DNA of 64,000 bases from Aliarcobacter cibarius (GTDB taxonomy: Bacteria > Campylobacterota > Campylobacteria > Campylobacterales > Arcobacteraceae), in the NCBI RefSeq assembly GCF_013372265.1, contig NZ_CP054051.1:1686587-1750586 (forward strand), given 5' to 3'. Shown here one piece after another: positions 45,182 through 56,369 of the stretch (positions within the stretch are counted from its first letter, which is position 1; every line of letters starts with the position of its first letter). The position numbers were made by a program, and so were the translations under genes. The notes under the pieces are model-generated. The model ran no database searches. It had not been told where the DNA came from and saw only the letters and a list, made by a program, of their open reading frames with translations.

Positions 45182-45718
45182 TTATTTACTTAATTCGTGC
45201 TCAACTCTTCTGTTTTTTGACCAACAATCTTTTGTTTTTTCAGTACAAACTGGATTGCTTTCACCTAAAGAAACTAAAGAAATGTTAGCAGAAACACCAT
45301 TTGATACTAAAACATCTTTAACAGCGTTAGCTCTTTTTAATCCTAATGCGTAGTTATACTCATCACTTCCCCACTCATCTGTGTTACCGAATACTTTTAC
45401 AGTAGTATCAGCTTTTAATGGAGATAATTTAGAAGCATTGTTAGTTGCTTTTTCTTTATTTTCATCAGTTAAGTTATATTTGTCAAATCCAAAGTAGATG
45501 TGCTCAATTAAAACTTTTTGACCGTTAATCATATAATAGTTACCATTTCCAACTTTTTCTAAAGCTGAAAAGCTTCCATCTTCTATACCTCTATCAGCAA
45601 CAGTGTTATCTGCTGCAACAACAGAGTTATCAGTTTCTAACTCAGCATTTTTTTCGCTACATCCTGTAGTAAATAATAAAGCTGAAACTAAAACAGAGTA
45701 AAGACCTAATTTTTTCAT
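45182..45718 (-). CDS. pal: Peptidoglycan-associated lipoprotein Pal
   Basis: Lipoprotein linking outer membrane to peptidoglycan. Lipobox FTTGC, acylated C20. OmpA-like domain about 70-178: IYFGFDKYNLT, GNTDEWGSDEYNYALGLKRANAVKDVL, the peptidoglycan-binding signature with its conserved Asp and Arg. 178 aa. A 166-base gap with a hairpin separates it from tolB, so it may have its own promoter. Confidence 0.97.
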   Translation of the reverse strand: MKKLGLYSVLVSALLFTTGCSEKNAELETDNSVVAADNTVADRGIEDGSFSALEKVGNGNYYMINGQKVLIEHIYFGFDKYNLTDENKEKATNNASKLSPLKADTTVKVFGNTDEWGSDEYNYALGLKRANAVKDVLVSNGVSANISLVSLGESNPVCTEKTKDCWSKNRRVEHELSK

Positions 45719-45848
45719 ATTTTTTCCTTGAAAGTTAATATTTGTGAAATATTATTAAATTAAAGCTTAATTATTGTTTATATTTTTTTATTTGAGGAGT
45801 ATTTTTTTATTAATTTACAATTGTTTGTTTGTTTTTTTTTATTGAGAG

Positions 45849-45878
45849 AAATAAAGACTAAAAAAATAGTCTTTATTT
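45849..45878 (-). terminator. Hairpin between tolB and pal
   Basis: Perfect 11-base arms (AAATAAAGACT and complement) with an 8-base loop, just after the tolB stop. On minus it is not followed by a clean T-run, so it may attenuate rather than end transcription. The rest of the gap has long T-runs on plus and no gene. Confidence 0.5.
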
Positions 45879-45884
45879 ATTATT

Positions 45885-47159
45885 TTACCAATCTATAGAT
45901 TGAATTCTTTCACCTTTAAGAGGGAATAAGAATGATTTATTGAATTCTAATCTTATTATTCCTAGTGAACTTACACCTGCATAATTTTTAATAAAAAGAA
46001 GTGTTTCCCCATCTGGTGAAAATTTTGGAAATTGATTTACTCCATTAGTAGTTAATCTAGTCATATTATCTGTTTTGCTATTAATTAAATAAAGGTTAAA
46101 ACTTTTACCACCTAATTCATTTGAAGAATCTTTACTACTAAAAACTATATTATTTTTATTTGATGTAACTGATGAATTATTATTACTATGGTAAACCATT
46201 CTTTCAACTGCTGTTGAACCTATATTTTGAGAAAATATATTTGGATTACCTAGTCTATCAGAAACAAAAACTATTTTTGAATCATTTTCTACGAATTGTC
46301 CACCAACATCAATTCCACCATATTTTGTAATTTGAGTTTTGTTTTTACTTCTAGTATCATATACAAAGATATCTGGTTGACCTGTTGGAGAAGCTGTAAC
46401 TAAAATTTTACTTCCATCTGCATTTACATCTGAACATGCAAGCATCCCATCAGAATCCATAATAATATCTTTACTTCTATTATAAATATTTAGTTTAACT
46501 AAAGTTGGCTTTTTATAATTATATGATGTATAGTAAATACTTTTTTGTTCTTTATCTGCCCATTTAGGGAAAATATTTAACCCTCCACTAACAACTGTTT
46601 GTTTATATGTTAATGTATAATCTCCAATCATTATATCTGCATTACCAGCATTTCTATAAACTGCAAAAACTACAAATTTTTCCATCCAAGCTATACTTGG
46701 TGCTTTAAAGAAATCATTTATTGAAATCGCTGCCTTATGTGCTAAAAAGACAGATCTATCTAATTGAGATGTTGTAAAGTTTTTTTCTAAAACTAAAGCT
46801 CTTTGATTTACATCAAATAGCTTAACTCTTAATGTATATCCTCCATTTGACTCTTTTTGTGAAGCCAAATTAACAAATAAAGAAACTCCTTGATTTGATA
46901 GCGCTAACATATCAGGAGTACTATCATAAGAAGATGATGGAACATTAACATTTGACAAATCAAAGTGTCCACTCACATTCAAATCATCTTCTAAACTTTT
47001 CTTTAATCTACTTAAAGTAAAATCACTACTCGAATCACTTGCAACTGATACTGCAATTTTTGGAATTGAGTTAGATTTTTTTACAATATCAATGTGTCCA
47101 TCAACATTAGCAAAAATAGAGCTAAACATTAATGAAATAAATAAAACTATTTTAAACAT
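45885..47159 (-). CDS. tolB: Tol-Pal system protein TolB
   Basis: Periplasmic beta-propeller that binds Pal and TolA. Signal peptide about 1-17 (MFKIVLFISLMFSSIFA), N-terminal domain to about 150, then repeats such as VNADGSKILVTASPTGQPDIFVYD, FVENDSKIVFVSDRLGNPNIF and FPKFSPDGETLLFIKN. 424 aa is normal. Six bases after the tolA stop. Confidence 0.96.
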   Translation of the reverse strand: MFKIVLFISLMFSSIFANVDGHIDIVKKSNSIPKIAVSVASDSSSDFTLSRLKKSLEDDLNVSGHFDLSNVNVPSSSYDSTPDMLALSNQGVSLFVNLASQKESNGGYTLRVKLFDVNQRALVLEKNFTTSQLDRSVFLAHKAAISINDFFKAPSIAWMEKFVVFAVYRNAGNADIMIGDYTLTYKQTVVSGGLNIFPKWADKEQKSIYYTSYNYKKPTLVKLNIYNRSKDIIMDSDGMLACSDVNADGSKILVTASPTGQPDIFVYDTRSKNKTQITKYGGIDVGGQFVENDSKIVFVSDRLGNPNIFSQNIGSTAVERMVYHSNNNSSVTSNKNNIVFSSKDSSNELGGKSFNLYLINSKTDNMTRLTTNGVNQFPKFSPDGETLLFIKNYAGVSSLGIIRLEFNKSFLFPLKGERIQSIDW

Positions 47160-47165
47160 AATTTC

Positions 47166-47897
47166 CTACCCTTCAAATTTAAAATCAACTGTATATTTAA
47201 CTACTTTTCCACTTGGTGGTGGTGGATAAGCAATATCCTTTTGCTCGTCAAGATATAGTCTTATAGCCGTATTATATGCTTCACTACTAGATCTTTTTAC
47301 AAATTTATAATCAAAGGCACCGTCTGGAGAAATTGAAACCATTACTGTTATAACTAAACTTCTATCTTCACTAACAGGTGCTCTTGAATATAACATTTCG
47401 TATATTTTACTACCATAATCATCATTCTTATCACCTTTTGATGAACTTTTAGTTTTAGTATTTGTAGCAGTTTTTTCATCTTCAAGTAACTTGTCTATTT
47501 TAACATTATTTGATTTTTTTTCTTTTTCAAATTTAGATTTAAATCTCTTTGGATCAATAGATTTTTCAACATTATTAACTTCTTCTTTTACAACTTTATT
47601 TGATGTTTCTTTAACATTTGCAAAAAGAGATTTTAAGTCAGGTCTTTTTTCATTTGAATTTGATGTCGCTTTTTCAACTGGCTGCTTCTCTTCAACAATT
47701 TTTTCAACTTTTTTTTCAACCATTTTTTTATCTGCTATTTCTTCTATCATATCTAGTTCTATAGCAGTAGTAGTTGGTGTTATATTTATTGCCTCATTTA
47801 TTGGTGAATATATATATAAAAGTATCAAAAAACAAAAAGAAAAATATATAGAAAATGCAACAATACCTGAAATTAGAAATGAAGTACTATTTTGCAT
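47166..47897 (-). CDS. tolA: TolA-type energy transducer
   Basis: Spans the periplasm to transmit force from TolQR. One membrane helix about 8-30, then a long charged stretch (30-165) rich in K, E and V, and a small C-terminal domain (about 170-243) ending in YPPPPSGKVVKYTVDFKF, which resembles TonB/TolA C-domains. 243 aa is short against E. coli TolA (421). Position between tolR and tolB identifies it as TolA rather than TonB. Overlaps neither neighbour. Confidence 0.88.
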   Translation of the reverse strand: MQNSTSFLISGIVAFSIYFSFCFLILLYIYSPINEAINITPTTTAIELDMIEEIADKKMVEKKVEKIVEEKQPVEKATSNSNEKRPDLKSLFANVKETSNKVVKEEVNNVEKSIDPKRFKSKFEKEKKSNNVKIDKLLEDEKTATNTKTKSSSKGDKNDDYGSKIYEMLYSRAPVSEDRSLVITVMVSISPDGAFDYKFVKRSSSEAYNTAIRLYLDEQKDIAYPPPPSGKVVKYTVDFKFEG

Positions 47898-47899
47898 CT

Positions 47900-48289
47900 T
47901 TACCCATCTGTAACCAAAGCAACTTTAAAGAAGCCAGCTTCTTTTACTGATTTTAAAACAAATACAATATCATCATATTTTAAATCTTTATCAGCTCTTA
48001 TGTAAATTGGTGTATTTTGATCTTTACCTTTTGAAAACAGTAAAAAATTATCTGCAAAATTTGATATTTCAACTTTATTTTTATTTAATGTAACTACTCT
48101 ATCTTTTGTAATAATAATATCTATTTTAGCAACGTCTTGTGCTTGTTGTGATTTACTCCCAGTTGGAAGATTCAATGTCTCTTCAAACTCTATTACAGGA
48201 GCTGTAACCATTAGAATTGCTAGTAATACTAGCATAATATCAACTAAAGGGGTAATATTTAATTCTGGTTTTTCATTAAGATCGTACAC
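47900..48289 (-). CDS. tolR: TolR (ExbD/TolR family)
   Basis: Proton-channel partner of TolQ. One membrane helix about 14-32 with the essential aspartate D17 in PLVDIMLVLL, then a periplasmic domain (IDIIITKDRVVTLNK; IYIRADKDLKYDDIVFVLKSVKEAGFFKVALVT). 129 aa. Sits between tolQ and tolA. Confidence 0.96.
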   Translation of the reverse strand: MYDLNEKPELNITPLVDIMLVLLAILMVTAPVIEFEETLNLPTGSKSQQAQDVAKIDIIITKDRVVTLNKNKVEISNFADNFLLFSKGKDQNTPIYIRADKDLKYDDIVFVLKSVKEAGFFKVALVTDG

Positions 48290-48294
48290 TTTAT

Positions 48295-48858
48295 TTACCC
48301 TTTAGCTGCTATAATAATTTCTGATTGAGCTTTTAAGAAAATACTTAATTCGTAAAGTTTTCTTGTTAATATTTGATGGAATGTATAAGCGAATATTGCC
48401 ACTAAAATACCTGCTGCAGTAGCTACTAGTGCTTCACTAATTGCTGGTGCTATAATTGAAAATGCCACTTTTGATTGGTTTGCAAATTTTGCAAATGACT
48501 CAAGAATTCCTACAACGGTTCCAAATAATCCAATAAATGGTGATGTTGAAGATATAATTGCTAGCCATGAAATTCCAACACTTGCATCTTTAATTATATT
48601 TATCTCACAAGCATGTAATAACTCTTTTGAAGTTGAATTATTTGAACACTTATTTAATGCAGATAAAGGTGAGAATATCGTTTCTCTTGATGTTAAAGAT
48701 TCTAAAGATTTTTTTTCATTATTAATTAATGCTTTTATTGCACTATTTCTATAAAGAAAAATCCAGAAAGTAACTATTAGATAAGTTGACAATAGCGCTA
48801 AAACTATATAAGTTATAGCGCTACTATTTGCCAAATAATTTAGTAATGTAGTTATCAT
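48295..48858 (-). CDS. tolQ: TolQ (MotA/TolQ/ExbB proton channel)
   Basis: Three membrane helices: about 15-35, 90-115 and 135-160. The last two contain GISWLAIISSTSPFIGLFGTVVGILESF and APAISEALVATAAGILVAIFAYTFHQIL, the family signature. 187 aa. It starts six bases after atpC, so the tol cluster may be transcribed with the atp operon. Confidence 0.95.
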   Translation of the reverse strand: MITTLLNYLANSSAITYIVLALLSTYLIVTFWIFLYRNSAIKALINNEKKSLESLTSRETIFSPLSALNKCSNNSTSKELLHACEINIIKDASVGISWLAIISSTSPFIGLFGTVVGILESFAKFANQSKVAFSIIAPAISEALVATAAGILVAIFAYTFHQILTRKLYELSIFLKAQSEIIIAAKG

Positions 48859-48864
48859 GTGCTT

Positions 48865-49242
48865 TTATGCAAATGAGTTGATTTTTGCTTCAACTGCTGC
48901 CATAGAGATATTAGAATCTTTTACAGAATTTACTAACTCTTTTGCAGCTTCAATATTCTTAGCTATTTCTGAATCTTTTCCAGAAGTTAATGCAATAGCT
49001 CCATCTGCTAAAACATCAACTGTTTTTTCATCTACTTTTACATGTCCCCAGTTAATAGCAACTGCTTCAGTAGAATTTTCTTTTTCAATAATAATAACAC
49101 CAACTGTTAAAGTTGATACTAATGATGAGTGTCCTGGAAGAACACCGAACTCTCCCTCTTTTCCAGGAAGAGTTACAGTTTTTACGTCACCATTAAATAT
49201 CGTACCGTTTGGTGTAACTATTGATAATTTAATTGTATCCAT
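48865..49242 (-). CDS. atpC: ATP synthase epsilon subunit
   Basis: Central-stalk subunit that regulates ATP hydrolysis. N-terminal beta-sandwich: MDTIKLSIVTPNGTIFNGDVKTVTLPGKEGEFGVLPGHSSLVS, the usual signature. The C-terminal helical part is about 35 residues. 125 aa. Last of the atp genes here. Confidence 0.97.
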   Translation of the reverse strand: MDTIKLSIVTPNGTIFNGDVKTVTLPGKEGEFGVLPGHSSLVSTLTVGVIIIEKENSTEAVAINWGHVKVDEKTVDVLADGAIALTSGKDSEIAKNIEAAKELVNSVKDSNISMAAVEAKINSFA

Positions 49243-49262
49243 ATTAAGCCTTAATTGGTTTA

Positions 49263-50678
<1,416 letters not shown>

Positions 50679-51566
50679 TTATTTTAATGCTTCAACACCA
50701 CTGATAATTTCTATCAGCTCTGTTGTAATTGCAGCTTGTCTTGCTTTATTGTATTCAACTGTTAAACTATCAACTTTTTCTTTTGCATTCTTTGTAGCAG
50801 CTTCCATAGCTTGCATTCTAGCACTGTGTTCAGCTGCTAATGAATCTATAAGTGCATAATACATATTAAAATCAATATATTTATCAGTTAATTCTTTTAA
50901 AACTTCATCATCATCATCTTCTGGTTCAATATTTAACATAGAAGAATTTTCACTAATTTCAACTTTTTCCAAACTAATTGGTAAAAGTTCTCTTATTCTA
51001 ATTTCTTGTGTTAACATATTTAAAAAACCATTATAAACAACAATAACTTTATCAGTAAGCTCATTTTTAAAATCTTCAACCGCACTATGAATAAAACTTG
51101 AAGCTCTTTCATAATCAGGTGCTGATGATAAATCACTTACTCTTTGTTCTAAAGTTTTACCCTGAAAACTAAAGAAATCTACACCTTTTCTTCCAGCAGC
51201 TCTAAGTCTAACCTTAGTACCTTTTAATTCATAATCAGCAATCAGCTTACTAACCGTTTTAATTGTTGACATATTAAAACCACCGCAAAGTCCCTTATCA
51301 GCAGTAACAAAAACAATATCAACTGTTTTTGGATTATCATTTTGAATAAATGCTCTACCAATATTTCCTTCGTCTTGAACTTTGCTAACTCTAGCAGCAA
51401 TATCAGAAAGAACTTCATTTATCTTAGTTGCATAACTTCTAGCTTGCTCAGACAATTGTCTAGTTCTAGTTAGTTTTGCAGAAGATACAAGCTTCATAGC
51501 TTTTGTAGTTTTCTGAGTATTCTTAACACTACCTATTTTTAATTTTATCTCTTTTAAGTTAGCCAT
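50679..51566 (-). CDS. atpG: ATP synthase gamma subunit
   Basis: Rotor shaft of F1. N-terminal helix MANLKEIKLKIGSVKNTQKTTKAMKLVS and C-terminal YNKARQAAITTELIEIISGVEAL are the two halves of the coiled coil. 295 aa. Ten bases after atpA. Confidence 0.98.
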   Translation of the reverse strand: MANLKEIKLKIGSVKNTQKTTKAMKLVSSAKLTRTRQLSEQARSYATKINEVLSDIAARVSKVQDEGNIGRAFIQNDNPKTVDIVFVTADKGLCGGFNMSTIKTVSKLIADYELKGTKVRLRAAGRKGVDFFSFQGKTLEQRVSDLSSAPDYERASSFIHSAVEDFKNELTDKVIVVYNGFLNMLTQEIRIRELLPISLEKVEISENSSMLNIEPEDDDDEVLKELTDKYIDFNMYYALIDSLAAEHSARMQAMEAATKNAKEKVDSLTVEYNKARQAAITTELIEIISGVEALK

Positions 51567-51576
51567 TTGCTAATCC

Positions 51577-53094
51577 TTATTTTGCATTAAATACAGTTTT
51601 AAACTCTTCTAATGCAGCTTTTAGTGAAGCCTCTGTATTGTCATCAATTTTTTGACTTGATTTAATTGCATCTAAAATATTTGAGTATTTTTGCTCAATA
51701 AATGCATGTAACTCATTTTCAAATCTTACAACATCTTTAACTGCAATATCATTTAAATACCCTTTAGTACCCGCATAAATAATTACAATTTGTTTCTCAA
51801 TAACAAGTGGTTTATTAACACCTTGTTTTAAAACTTCAACCATTCTTTGACCAAGTTCAAGTTCTCTTCTTGTAGCTTCATCAAGGTCAGAAGCAAATTG
51901 AGCAAACGCTTCAAGTTCTCTATATTGAGCAAGTGAAAGTTTTAATGTTCCTGCAACTTGTTTTGTAGCTTTAATTTGAGCAGCTCCACCAACTCTTGAA
52001 ACTGATAAACCAACATTAATTGCAGGTCTAATACCTGAGTTAAATAGGTTAGTTTCTAAGAATATTTGTCCATCTGTAATAGAAATTACGTTTGTTGGAA
52101 TATATGCAGCAACGTCTCCAGCTTGAGTTTCAATAATAGGTAACGCAGTCATAGAACCAGCACCTTTTTCATCACTCATTTTAGCAGCTCTCTCAAGTAA
52201 TCTTGAGTGTAGGTAGAATACATCTCCTGGATATGCTTCTCTTCCTGGAGGTCTTCTTAAAATAAGAGACATTTCTCTATATGCAACAGCGTGTTTAGAT
52301 AAATCATCATAGATAATTAAAGCATGTTTACCATTATCTCTAAAGTATTCACCCATTGTAACACCTGTATATGGTGCTAAGAATTGTAATGTTGATGAAT
52401 CTGCAGCAGAAGCATTTACAACAATTGTATAATCCATAGCTCCAGACTCTTGAAGTGTTCTTACAACAGAAGCTACTGAAGATGATTTTTGTCCAATTGC
52501 AACATAAATACAAATAACATTTTCACCTTTTTGGTTTAATATTGTATCAATAGCAACTGTTGTTTTACCAGTTTGTCTATCTCCAATAATAAGCTCTCTT
52601 TGACCTCTTCCAATCGGAACAAGTGCATCAATAGCTTTAATACCTGTTTGTAATGGTTCATGAACAGATTTTCTTGACATGATTCCAGGAGCTTTTTCTT
52701 CAACATATCTAGTTTCAGTAGCATTAATTGCACCTTTACCATCAATTGGCTCACCTAAAGCATTAACAACTCTTCCTACAAGAGCTTCTCCAACTGGAAC
52801 TTCAAGAAGTTTTCCAAGTCTTTTACAAGAAGTTCCCTCTCTTAATCCTTCTCCTTTTCCAAGAACAACGATACCAACAGAAGATTCTTCTAAGTTAGAA
52901 GCTAAACCTTTTTCACCATTTTCAAACTCTACTAGTTCACCAGCCATAACATTTTTAAGACCATAAACTTGAGCAATACCATCAGCATAAGATACTATCT
53001 TACCTGTTTCATTTACATCTACATTTAATTCAAAGTTATCAATTCTTTCTTTAATAATTGAACTGATTTCATCTGCTTGAATTTTTGCACCCAT
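51577..53094 (-). CDS. atpA: ATP synthase alpha subunit
   Basis: Non-catalytic nucleotide-binding subunit of F1. Walker A GDRQTGKT at 171-178, and the signature [17 protein letters not shown] near 362. 505 aa. Confidence 0.99.
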   Translation of the reverse strand: MGAKIQADEISSIIKERIDNFELNVDVNETGKIVSYADGIAQVYGLKNVMAGELVEFENGEKGLASNLEESSVGIVVLGKGEGLREGTSCKRLGKLLEVPVGEALVGRVVNALGEPIDGKGAINATETRYVEEKAPGIMSRKSVHEPLQTGIKAIDALVPIGRGQRELIIGDRQTGKTTVAIDTILNQKGENVICIYVAIGQKSSSVASVVRTLQESGAMDYTIVVNASAADSSTLQFLAPYTGVTMGEYFRDNGKHALIIYDDLSKHAVAYREMSLILRRPPGREAYPGDVFYLHSRLLERAAKMSDEKGAGSMTALPIIETQAGDVAAYIPTNVISITDGQIFLETNLFNSGIRPAINVGLSVSRVGGAAQIKATKQVAGTLKLSLAQYRELEAFAQFASDLDEATRRELELGQRMVEVLKQGVNKPLVIEKQIVIIYAGTKGYLNDIAVKDVVRFENELHAFIEQKYSNILDAIKSSQKIDDNTEASLKAALEEFKTVFNAK

Positions 53095-53115
53095 TCAATT
53101 TCTCCTTTATAAGTT

Positions 53116-53646
53116 CTAAACTGCTTTTAAAATATGATCGATTAACTGAGTTTTTAATCTATCTTTAGAAAAAGATATTTCAACACCTAGTCCATCTATA
53201 TCTACTTTAATTCCATCATAATCACCAACATTTTGTGATAATGATAATTTAACATCAAATTTTTTACTAAATTGTTGTTCTATTGAAGTTACAAAATCAG
53301 AAGATAATTGTTCATTCGTATATACAACACCAACATAACTATTATTCATTTTTGCAATTTCGATAGTTAAATCTTTTGCAATAAATGGTAATAACTCAAA
53401 TCTTCTTTTTTCACCAAGAAGATTAATAAAACTTTTCAATGTACTATCAATATTATCTGCTAATGAAACTATTAACTCAACTTTTTTACTATTACTAACT
53501 TCATTTGAAGCAATAATAGATTTGAATTTTTCACTAGAAAATGCTGAAGCAATTTGGTTTAATTTACTACTAATAGAAGTAATCTCATCTTTATTTCTAC
53601 CAGCAATTAAAGCTTTTACGTATCGTTTTGCTACTAAATCTTTCAT
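53116..53646 (-). CDS. atpH: ATP synthase delta subunit
   Basis: Connects F1 to the peripheral stalk. N-terminal helical domain (AKRYVKALIAGRNKDEI) and C-terminal VDIDGLGVEISFSKDRLKTQLIDHI. 176 aa. Its ATG shares one base with the atpF stop (TAATG). Confidence 0.93.
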   Translation of the reverse strand: MKDLVAKRYVKALIAGRNKDEITSISSKLNQIASAFSSEKFKSIIASNEVSNSKKVELIVSLADNIDSTLKSFINLLGEKRRFELLPFIAKDLTIEIAKMNNSYVGVVYTNEQLSSDFVTSIEQQFSKKFDVKLSLSQNVGDYDGIKVDIDGLGVEISFSKDRLKTQLIDHILKAV

Positions 53647-54161
53647 TATGCTACCTTTTTAAGAATAATATTAACTAACTCGTTTTGAGAAAGTTTAATA
53701 TTTTCTGAACTTAATAGCTCATTAAGAACTTCACCAACAACTTGTTTTTTAGCTTTTGAAATCTCAACTTTATTTGATTCTTCTAAATTTTTGTTTAAAT
53801 TTGCAATATCAGCATCTACTGCACTCAAAACTTTTTGTTTAATAGAATCAACATCTGCTTTCGCACCATCAATAATTTCACTAGCTAATCTTTTAGCATC
53901 TACAAGTTTTTTTTGTGCGTCAGCAACTTTATCTTGAGAAGCTTTTAAAGTATCTTGAACTTTATCAAGCTCAGCTTGAATTCCTAAAGTTCTACTAGCA
54001 AAAAATGCTTTAATTTTATCAGCAAGTAAATACCATAAAATTGCAGCAAATATTATAAAGTTAACGGTTCTTTGAACTATATCATAGTTTGTTTCCGCAC
54101 CTTCACTTGCAAACATTGCAACAGGGGCTAGCGCCAACCCAAGTAATAAAACTCTTTTCAT
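53646..54161 (-). CDS. atpF: ATP synthase b subunit, with signal-like N-terminus
   Basis: Peripheral-stalk subunit. Residues 1-20 (MKRVLLLGLALAPVAMFASE) look like a signal peptide; the true membrane helix follows at about 28-45 (TVNFIIFAAILWYLLADK) and then a long coiled coil. Such an extra N-terminal hydrophobic stretch is known from related species. ATG 54161 (171 aa) has AAAGGG at a better distance than the ATG nine bases upstream (54170). Confidence 0.9.
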   Translation of the reverse strand: MKRVLLLGLALAPVAMFASEGAETNYDIVQRTVNFIIFAAILWYLLADKIKAFFASRTLGIQAELDKVQDTLKASQDKVADAQKKLVDAKRLASEIIDGAKADVDSIKQKVLSAVDADIANLNKNLEESNKVEISKAKKQVVGEVLNELLSSENIKLSQNELVNIILKKVA

Positions 54162-54176
54162 ATTCACCATTCCCTT

Positions 54177-54599
54177 TTAAATTGAGCTAAGCTTATTTTT
54201 TAAGCTCTCATTAAATTGAGGCATTGATGATAATAAAGAATCCCTTAATGCCTGAGTTTCTTCTTGTAAGTTTTTAGCAAATTCAGCAGATTTTGCTTCT
54301 AAATTTAATTTAGCACTTGCAAGTTTAACATCAGCACTATCTTTAGCTTCTTTGTAGGCTTGCTCTCTAATAACAGCTGCCTCTTTTTTAGCTTTAGCAA
54401 TAATATCATTTGCTTCAGCTAAAAGCCCATCAACATCAGAACTATTTGATTTTGCATCTTCCATATCTTTTTTGATAGATGCAGATCTTTCATCCATATG
54501 CTTTAATATAGGCTTGAATAGACAACTGTTTAGTCTAGCAACTACTAAAAGAAAGATGATACCAGAGCTAAGCAATAGTACAGGACTTATGTCTAACAT
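54177..54599 (-). CDS. ATP synthase b' subunit (second b-type)
   Basis: Second peripheral-stalk b-type subunit, giving a b/b' heterodimer stalk. Single membrane helix about 5-25 (SPVLLLSSGIIFLLVVARL), then a coiled coil of about 110 residues. 140 aa. First gene of the atp operon; GGAGG four bases before the start. Confidence 0.93.
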   Translation of the reverse strand: MLDISPVLLLSSGIIFLLVVARLNSCLFKPILKHMDERSASIKKDMEDAKSNSSDVDGLLAEANDIIAKAKKEAAVIREQAYKEAKDSADVKLASAKLNLEAKSAEFAKNLQEETQALRDSLLSSMPQFNESLKNKLSSI

Positions 54600-54644
54600 T
54601 CATTCCTCCATATTTTTACAGTTTAGTTTAACTAAAACGCTAAT

Positions 54645-54653
54645 ATTCTAGCA
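54645..54653 (-). promoter_or_regulatory. Extended -10 element for the atp operon
   Basis: TGC followed by TAGAAT on minus, 45 bases before the b' subunit ATG in the 119-base gap after parB. A near-perfect palindrome (54622-54636, TTTAGTT/AACTAAA) lies in the leader. Confidence 0.45.
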
Positions 54654-54718
54654 AAACTATCTATAAATTTTTATTAAATGATATTGTTAAAATCTTAAAT
54701 TTTTATTTTTTTATATTA

Positions 54719-55570
54719 TTATAGATTAAAGTAGCTAGATATTTTATCAATATCCTCTTGAGAATTAAATTCGATTTTAAAATAGTTTTTTTCTAATTTA
54801 ACTTTTAGATTATTTTCTTTTAGTTGTCCAACTAATCCACTTAATGAAGCAAAATTGAGATTAGTTGTGTTTTTTTCTTTTTTAGGTTTTTTAACATCTT
54901 TTTCTTTTAATTCCTTAACTAATTTTTCAGTTTCTCTTACAGATAGTTTTTGACCAATTATAGAATCACAAACCATTTTTTGTTCATCTACTGATAAACC
55001 CAACATAATTTTTGCATGACCTGCAGTTATTTTATCTGAAGCTAATGCTTGTTGAACGTAAGGAGATAGTTGTAAAAGTCTTAAAGTATTTGTAATAGAT
55101 GTTCTACTTTTGAAAACTTTTTTTGACAATTCTTCATGAGTTATATTATGCTCATTTAAAAGTTGCGCATAACAAAAAGCTAATTCAATAATATTTAAAT
55201 CATCTCTTTGAATATTTTCAATTAAAGCTAATTCTCTTAATTTTAATTCATCTTCATCAACTACTATAGCTTTAATTTGCTCTAAATTAGCAAGTTTGTG
55301 AGCTCTTAATCTTCTTTCACCTGCAATTAAAGTAAATGTACCATCTGTATTTTCAATAACAACAATAGGTTGAAGTAATCCATGTTCTTTAATTGATTCA
55401 CTTAATTCATGAAGTTTTTCTTCATCAAATATTTTTCTAGGCTGATTTGGATTTGGTTTTACTAAAGAGACATCAATTTTTCTAATTCCTTGATTAACCC
55501 CTGAAGTTGAATTTTCATAAGCAATCTCAACTTCACCTAAAAGTTCACCTAATCCTCTTCCTAATGCCAT
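54719..55570 (-). CDS. parB: Chromosome partitioning protein ParB
   Basis: CTPase that loads at parS sites and works with ParA in chromosome segregation. N-terminal box NPNQPRKIFDEEKL, the GERRLRAHKLA CTP-binding block, helix-turn-helix about 130-165 (THEELSKKVFKSRTSITNTLRLL), and the C-terminal dimerisation part. 283 aa. No parS-like palindrome was recognised near it. Confidence 0.96.
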   Translation of the reverse strand: MALGRGLGELLGEVEIAYENSTSGVNQGIRKIDVSLVKPNPNQPRKIFDEEKLHELSESIKEHGLLQPIVVIENTDGTFTLIAGERRLRAHKLANLEQIKAIVVDEDELKLRELALIENIQRDDLNIIELAFCYAQLLNEHNITHEELSKKVFKSRTSITNTLRLLQLSPYVQQALASDKITAGHAKIMLGLSVDEQKMVCDSIIGQKLSVRETEKLVKELKEKDVKKPKKEKNTTNLNFASLSGLVGQLKENNLKVKLEKNYFKIEFNSQEDIDKISSYFNL

Positions 55571-55592
55571 ATTTTTTCCTAAGTGTTAAAAT

Positions 55593-56369
55593 TTATCCAG
55601 CAATTGCTCTTGCTAAATTTGTGTAAGCTTTAGTTCCAACTGAATTTGTATCATAAAGCATAATTGGTTTACCAAAACTAGGACTTTCTGCTAGTTTTAT
55701 ATTTCTCGGAATTACTACGTATGATTCATCATCTATTTTAAATAACTTATTTTCAAAATGTTGTGCTAAGTCTGCAAAAACTTGTTTTGATAAGTTATTT
55801 TGAGAACTATACATTGTTGGTAAAAAACCTCTAATTTGAAGACTTTGATTAATTGTTTGCTTAACCAACTTTATTGTATTTAACAATTGAGCTAATCCTT
55901 CTAAAGCAAAAAACTCACATTGAATTGGAATCAAAACTGATGTTGAGGCACTTAACGTATTTATTGTGATTGGTCCTAGTGCAGGTGGTGAATCAATTAT
56001 TATATAATCATAATCAGCTTTAACCGTATCAATTTTTCTTTTTAATACAAGTTCCCTTTCTTTAGTATTTTTATAGAATTCTTTTTCTATTCCTACTAAA
56101 CCTATATTTGAAGGTGCTACTTTTAGATTTTCTATTTCTGAATCTAATATAATTTCACTTAATTCTTTTGTTCCAAGCATTACATGATAAATATTATATT
56201 CGTATGTATCTCTATGAAATCCTAATGAAGTAGTTGCATTTGCCTGAGGATCTGCATCTATTAAAAGCACTCTTTTCCCCTCTAATGCAAGTGCGGCACT
56301 AAGATTCACAGCAGTAGTAGTCTTACCTACACCACCTTTTTGGTTTGCTATTGAAATAATCTCTGTCAT
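55593..56369 (-). CDS. parA: Chromosome partitioning ATPase ParA (Soj type)
   Basis: Deviant Walker A ATPase that positions ParB-bound DNA. Deviant Walker A KGGVGKTTTAVNLSAALA at the N-terminus, LLIDADPQANAT, and IIDSPPALGPITINTL. 258 aa, without an N-terminal DNA-binding domain, as in chromosomal Soj proteins. It overlaps the birA end by 4 bases. Confidence 0.97.
   Translation of the reverse strand: MTEIISIANQKGGVGKTTTAVNLSAALALEGKRVLLIDADPQANATTSLGFHRDTYEYNIYHVMLGTKELSEIILDSEIENLKVAPSNIGLVGIEKEFYKNTKERELVLKRKIDTVKADYDYIIIDSPPALGPITINTLSASTSVLIPIQCEFFALEGLAQLLNTIKLVKQTINQSLQIRGFLPTMYSSQNNLSKQVFADLAQHFENKLFKIDDESYVVIPRNIKLAESPSFGKPIMLYDTNSVGTKAYTNLARAIAG

Noticed and set aside
45719-45884. 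Long T- and A-runs between tolB and pal taken as a small RNA gene
   Set aside because: No stable structure beyond the hairpin at 45849-45878 and no promoter clearly placed for it.
47491-47913. 140-codon plus-strand frame opposite tolA
   Set aside because: Repetitive S/F-rich translation of the lysine- and glutamate-rich tolA strand, covering tolA almost entirely.
52679-52966. 95-codon plus-strand frame within atpA
   Set aside because: Antisense shadow of a highly conserved gene; low-complexity translation.
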